33,963 nucleotides of DNA from Pseudomonadota bacterium (GTDB lineage: Bacteria; Pseudomonadota; Alphaproteobacteria; Acetobacterales; Acetobacteraceae). The DNA lies in assembly GCA_018240635.1 (NCBI GenBank), contig JAFEFJ010000009.1, forward strand, positions 1-33,963, read 5' to 3'. Of this stretch, positions 31,881-33,963 are shown one piece after another. The notes beneath the pieces were generated by a model. It saw only the letters and a program-made list of their open reading frames with translations. It was not told the origin of the DNA and made no database searches. The position numbers and the translations under genes were made by a program. How positions within the stretch are numbered: position 1 is the stretch's first letter; each line of letters begins with the position of its first letter.

Positions 31881-32705
31881 TCAGGCGGCGCGCGCGGCGG
31901 ATGGCGCCGGACCCGCGACCATCGCGGCGATGCGCGACGCGGCTTCGCGAAGCTGCGGCAGCAATTCGCCGATGCGCGCGGGGTCCATGCGCGAGGCGGG
32001 CGCGGACAGGGCGAGCGCGGCGGCGGCGCGGCCGGTGCCGTCCACGATTGGGACGCCCAGGCAGCGCAGGCCCTGCTCCATCTCCTCGTCGTCGAGCGCG
32101 AAGCCCTGCGCGCGGACGCGATCGAGTTCGGCGAGAAGCGCAGGAAGATCGGCGATGGTGCTGGGCGTGAAGCGGACGAAGGGGCGGCGCGCGACGGCGG
32201 CGGCGGCCTGGTCGGACGGCAGCGCGGCGAGCAGCACCTTGCCCAGCGCGCTTGCGTGCGCGGCCGTCCGTTTGCCCACGAAGGCGTGCATCCGCACGAG
32301 CCGCGTGCCCTGCGCCGCCTGCACGCAGATCGCTTCCCCGTCGTAGAGGATGCCGACATGCACCGTCTCGCCGGTCGCGGCGGCGAGGTCCTGCAGGGGC
32401 GCGAGGGAGTGCCAGCGCAGATGCTCGTGCCGCAGCGCCGCCGAGCCCAGCGTGTGGAAGCGCATCCCGAGCGAGTAGCGGCCGGTCTGCCGATCCTTGG
32501 CAACGTAACCGACGCTTTCCAGCGTGTGCAGGATGCGGAAGATCGTCGCCTTGCTCTGCCGCAGCGAGCCCGCGAGTTGCGCGAGGCTCCAGCTTTCCTG
32601 CCGGGCGAAGCAGTCGATCACCTCCAGGCCCTTGCGGAGCGATTCCAGAAGGTAGGGATCGCGTGCCGCGGCGCCCGTGCCGTCCTCTCTGTCCGCATTT
32701 CGCAT
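31881..32705 (-). CDS. IclR-family transcriptional regulator
   Basis: The 274-residue product has an N-terminal winged helix-turn-helix (about residues 20-80: SLRKGLEVIDCFA, WSLAQLAGSLRQSKATIFRILHTLE, GYVAKDRQTGRYSLG) and a C-terminal effector-binding domain (about 95-260, with AHASALGKVLLAAL). IclR proteins usually regulate neighbouring catabolic genes in response to a small organic acid. It lies directly before the TPP enzyme and binding-protein genes on the same strand and after the dehydrogenase gene (114-base gap), so these are the likely targets. I see no clear palindromic operator in that gap. Confidence 0.9.
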   Translation of the reverse strand: MRNADREDGTGAAARDPYLLESLRKGLEVIDCFARQESWSLAQLAGSLRQSKATIFRILHTLESVGYVAKDRQTGRYSLGMRFHTLGSAALRHEHLRWHSLAPLQDLAAATGETVHVGILYDGEAICVQAAQGTRLVRMHAFVGKRTAAHASALGKVLLAALPSDQAAAAVARRPFVRFTPSTIADLPALLAELDRVRAQGFALDDEEMEQGLRCLGVPIVDGTGRAAAALALSAPASRMDPARIGELLPQLREAASRIAAMVAGPAPSAARAA

Positions 32706-32819
32706 GATGAAACGCTGCTCCCCGCCTCGTGCGCGGGACGCTAGAGCCCGTCAGGGCGCTTTGCAATGCCGCCGGTTCGCGGGGTGTGGCGGCATTTCTC
32801 TATGTGAAACGCGGGGCTG

Positions 32820-33899
32820 TCAGCCCGCGCCGGGCACGATCATCACCTTGGCTTCCGCCCCCGGCGCGGCGAGGTCCGCGAAGGCGTCCGCCACGCCTTG
32901 GATGCCGATTTCGCGCGTGACGATCTGCGCCGCGCGGATGCGGCCTTCGGCGATGTTGCGCAGCGTCGCCGCGAACTCGTCCGCCGAGTAGCCCAGCACG
33001 AAGCGGTATTCCGCTTCCTTCGCGATGGAGATGCCCGGATCGAAACGGTCGGATTCCATGCAGACGCCGACGACGACGATCTGCGGCTTGGCGGGCGCGG
33101 CGTCCGCGATGGCCTGGATGACGCCGGGGACGCCCACGCATTCGAAGATCAGCGGGCGGCCCGGCTTGCCGCCGTCGGCGATGATGCGCGCGCGCTCGGC
33201 CCGCGTCGCGGGCACGCCGAAATCCTGCCAGCGCGTGTGCGGGGAATCGGACGCGGGGTCCACCACCTGGTCCGCGCCCATCGCTTCGGCCAGCGCGCGG
33301 CGGCCGGGCGCGAAATCGGCGGCGACGACGGGGCCGAAGCCGCGCGCCTTCAGCGCCGCGATCACCGCGAGGCCGACGGGACCGCAGCCCACCACCACCG
33401 CGCCGCCCGCGTCCGCAAGATCGGCGGCGGCGACGGCGTGCTCGCCCACCGCGAAGGGCTCGGTCAGCGCGGCCTCCACGGCCGAGAGGCCGTTGGGCAC
33501 TTCCAGCAGCAATTCCTCGGTCAGCAGCATCCGCTCCGCGTAGCCGCCGGGGAAGCGCGAGGAATAGCCGACGACATGCGCGCCCGACTGATCGGCCACG
33601 CGCGGCACGGACGTGACCAGCGTGCCGGGCTTGAAGCGGCGCGCGGCCTTCGGCCCGAAATCGAGGATCTCGGCGGAGAACTCGTGGCCGAACACGCAGT
33701 CGGCTTCGGGGTCGATCACGTTCTCCACGCCGCCGGCGCGGTAGAGCCGCGCGACCGTCTCGGCGTGATGGAGCGCGTGCAGGTCCGATCCGCAGATGCC
33801 GCAGGCGCGGGTGCGGACCAGCACCTGGCCCTCGCCCGGGACCGGGTCGGCGATTTCGTCGCAAACGATGCGCGTGCCGCGCTTGATGGCCGCGAGCAT
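32820..33899 (-). CDS. Zinc-type alcohol dehydrogenase (MDR family)
   Basis: The 359-residue product is a medium-chain dehydrogenase with catalytic-zinc ligands C36 (ACGICGSDLH) and H72-E73 (FGHEF), a further acid in TEPFAVGEHAV (E147), and the nucleotide-binding motif GCGPVG (residues 171-176). The four-cysteine structural zinc loop usual around residues 90-115 is absent: the region reads PRVADQSGAHVVGYSSRFPGG with no cysteine. The substrate is probably a secondary alcohol, diol or hydroxy acid. GGAAGG precedes the ATG at 33899. Its place upstream of IclR, TPP enzyme and binding protein suggests one catabolic pathway, the dehydrogenase making an oxo compound for the TPP enzyme; that link is inferred. 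Confidence 0.87.
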   Translation of the reverse strand: MLAAIKRGTRIVCDEIADPVPGEGQVLVRTRACGICGSDLHALHHAETVARLYRAGGVENVIDPEADCVFGHEFSAEILDFGPKAARRFKPGTLVTSVPRVADQSGAHVVGYSSRFPGGYAERMLLTEELLLEVPNGLSAVEAALTEPFAVGEHAVAAADLADAGGAVVVGCGPVGLAVIAALKARGFGPVVAADFAPGRRALAEAMGADQVVDPASDSPHTRWQDFGVPATRAERARIIADGGKPGRPLIFECVGVPGVIQAIADAAPAKPQIVVVGVCMESDRFDPGISIAKEAEYRFVLGYSADEFAATLRNIAEGRIRAAQIVTREIGIQGVADAFADLAAPGAEAKVMIVPGAG

Positions 33900-33923
33900 G
33901 GGTCGTCCTTCCGTTCCGTGGCG

Positions 33924-33963
33924 TCAGCGCCGGGCGCGCAGCGAGGCGGCGATCATCGTGGTG
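33924..33963 (-). CDS. Probable 3' end of a gene cut by the window edge
   Basis: On the minus strand, the last 40 bases read in one frame as TTMIAASLRARR then a TGA stop, 24 bases before the dehydrogenase start. Gene density and same-strand spacing suit the tail of an upstream operon member, but 12 residues cannot identify it, and chance cannot be excluded. Confidence 0.35.
   Translation of the reverse strand, partial: TTMIAASLRARR

Noticed and set aside
28792-32766. An almost 4-kb open minus-strand frame that contains the binding-protein gene and runs on upstream
   Set aside because: Beyond 30012 it passes in a wrong frame through the TPP-enzyme and IclR genes, is extremely Arg/Ala-rich and matches nothing. 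The binding protein has its own signal peptide and ribosome-binding site at 30012. Long spurious frames are expected at this G+C content.

Overview
The window is very G+C-rich, gene-dense bacterial DNA with Gram-negative, most likely alphaproteobacterial (perhaps Acetobacteraceae-like) content: tandem CspA-type cold-shock genes, a Coq7 hydroxylase for ubiquinone, IclR and Crp/Fnr regulators, Tat-type substrate-binding proteins and FixK/FNR-like TTGA-N6-TCAA boxes. Taxonomy is inferred from gene content only. I saw no rRNA, tRNA, CRISPR array or insertion sequence.

Layout. 1-3.1 kb (+): two cold-shock genes, each with its own leader hairpin, then a PLP threonine/serine dehydratase almost touching a YbaL-like antiporter that lacks its cytoplasmic regulatory domain. 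3.1-5.4 kb: a TerB-like protein and an exported lytic transglycosylase (-), then a YghU-type glutathione transferase (+). 5.4-9.5 kb (-): a three-gene unit DUF2252 > DUF3300 > DUF2950; the DUF3300 protein carries a collagen-like Gly/Pro tail. 9.8-11.3 kb: a patatin-like lipoprotein facing a small putative lipoprotein.

11.4-18.2 kb (+) is the most coherent unit: a DUF2254 membrane protein, phosphoketolase, a beta-phosphoglucomutase-like HAD enzyme and a GH65 disaccharide phosphorylase, joined by an ATGA overlap, a short gap and an 8-nt overlap. Together they suggest phosphorolysis of an alpha-glucoside to beta-glucose-1-phosphate, conversion to glucose-6-phosphate, and phosphoketolase cleavage of downstream sugar phosphates to acetyl phosphate. 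FNR/FixK-like boxes precede both the DUF2254 gene and the phosphoketolase gene; the second sits at exact class II spacing from a TAGGCT -10 element, suggesting low-oxygen control.

18.3-22.9 kb (+): an acetylpolyamine amidohydrolase, then two NtaA/DszA-type flavin monooxygenases with a PhyH-type Fe(II)/2-oxoglutarate dioxygenase between them, substrate unknown. 22.9-23.6 kb: a Phd/VapC-type toxin-antitoxin pair with an A+T-rich palindromic operator. 23.6-26.1 kb: Coq7 (-), a DCC-family protein (+), an SDR (-) and a Crp/Fnr regulator (-). The regulator is divergent from a Tat-exported DUF1254/DUF1214 protein followed by an outer-membrane barrel protein (26.3-28.7 kb). 28.8-33.96 kb (-): a catabolic-looking set, read as zinc-type dehydrogenase > IclR regulator > TPP-dependent enzyme > ABC substrate-binding protein; another gene probably ends just inside the right edge.
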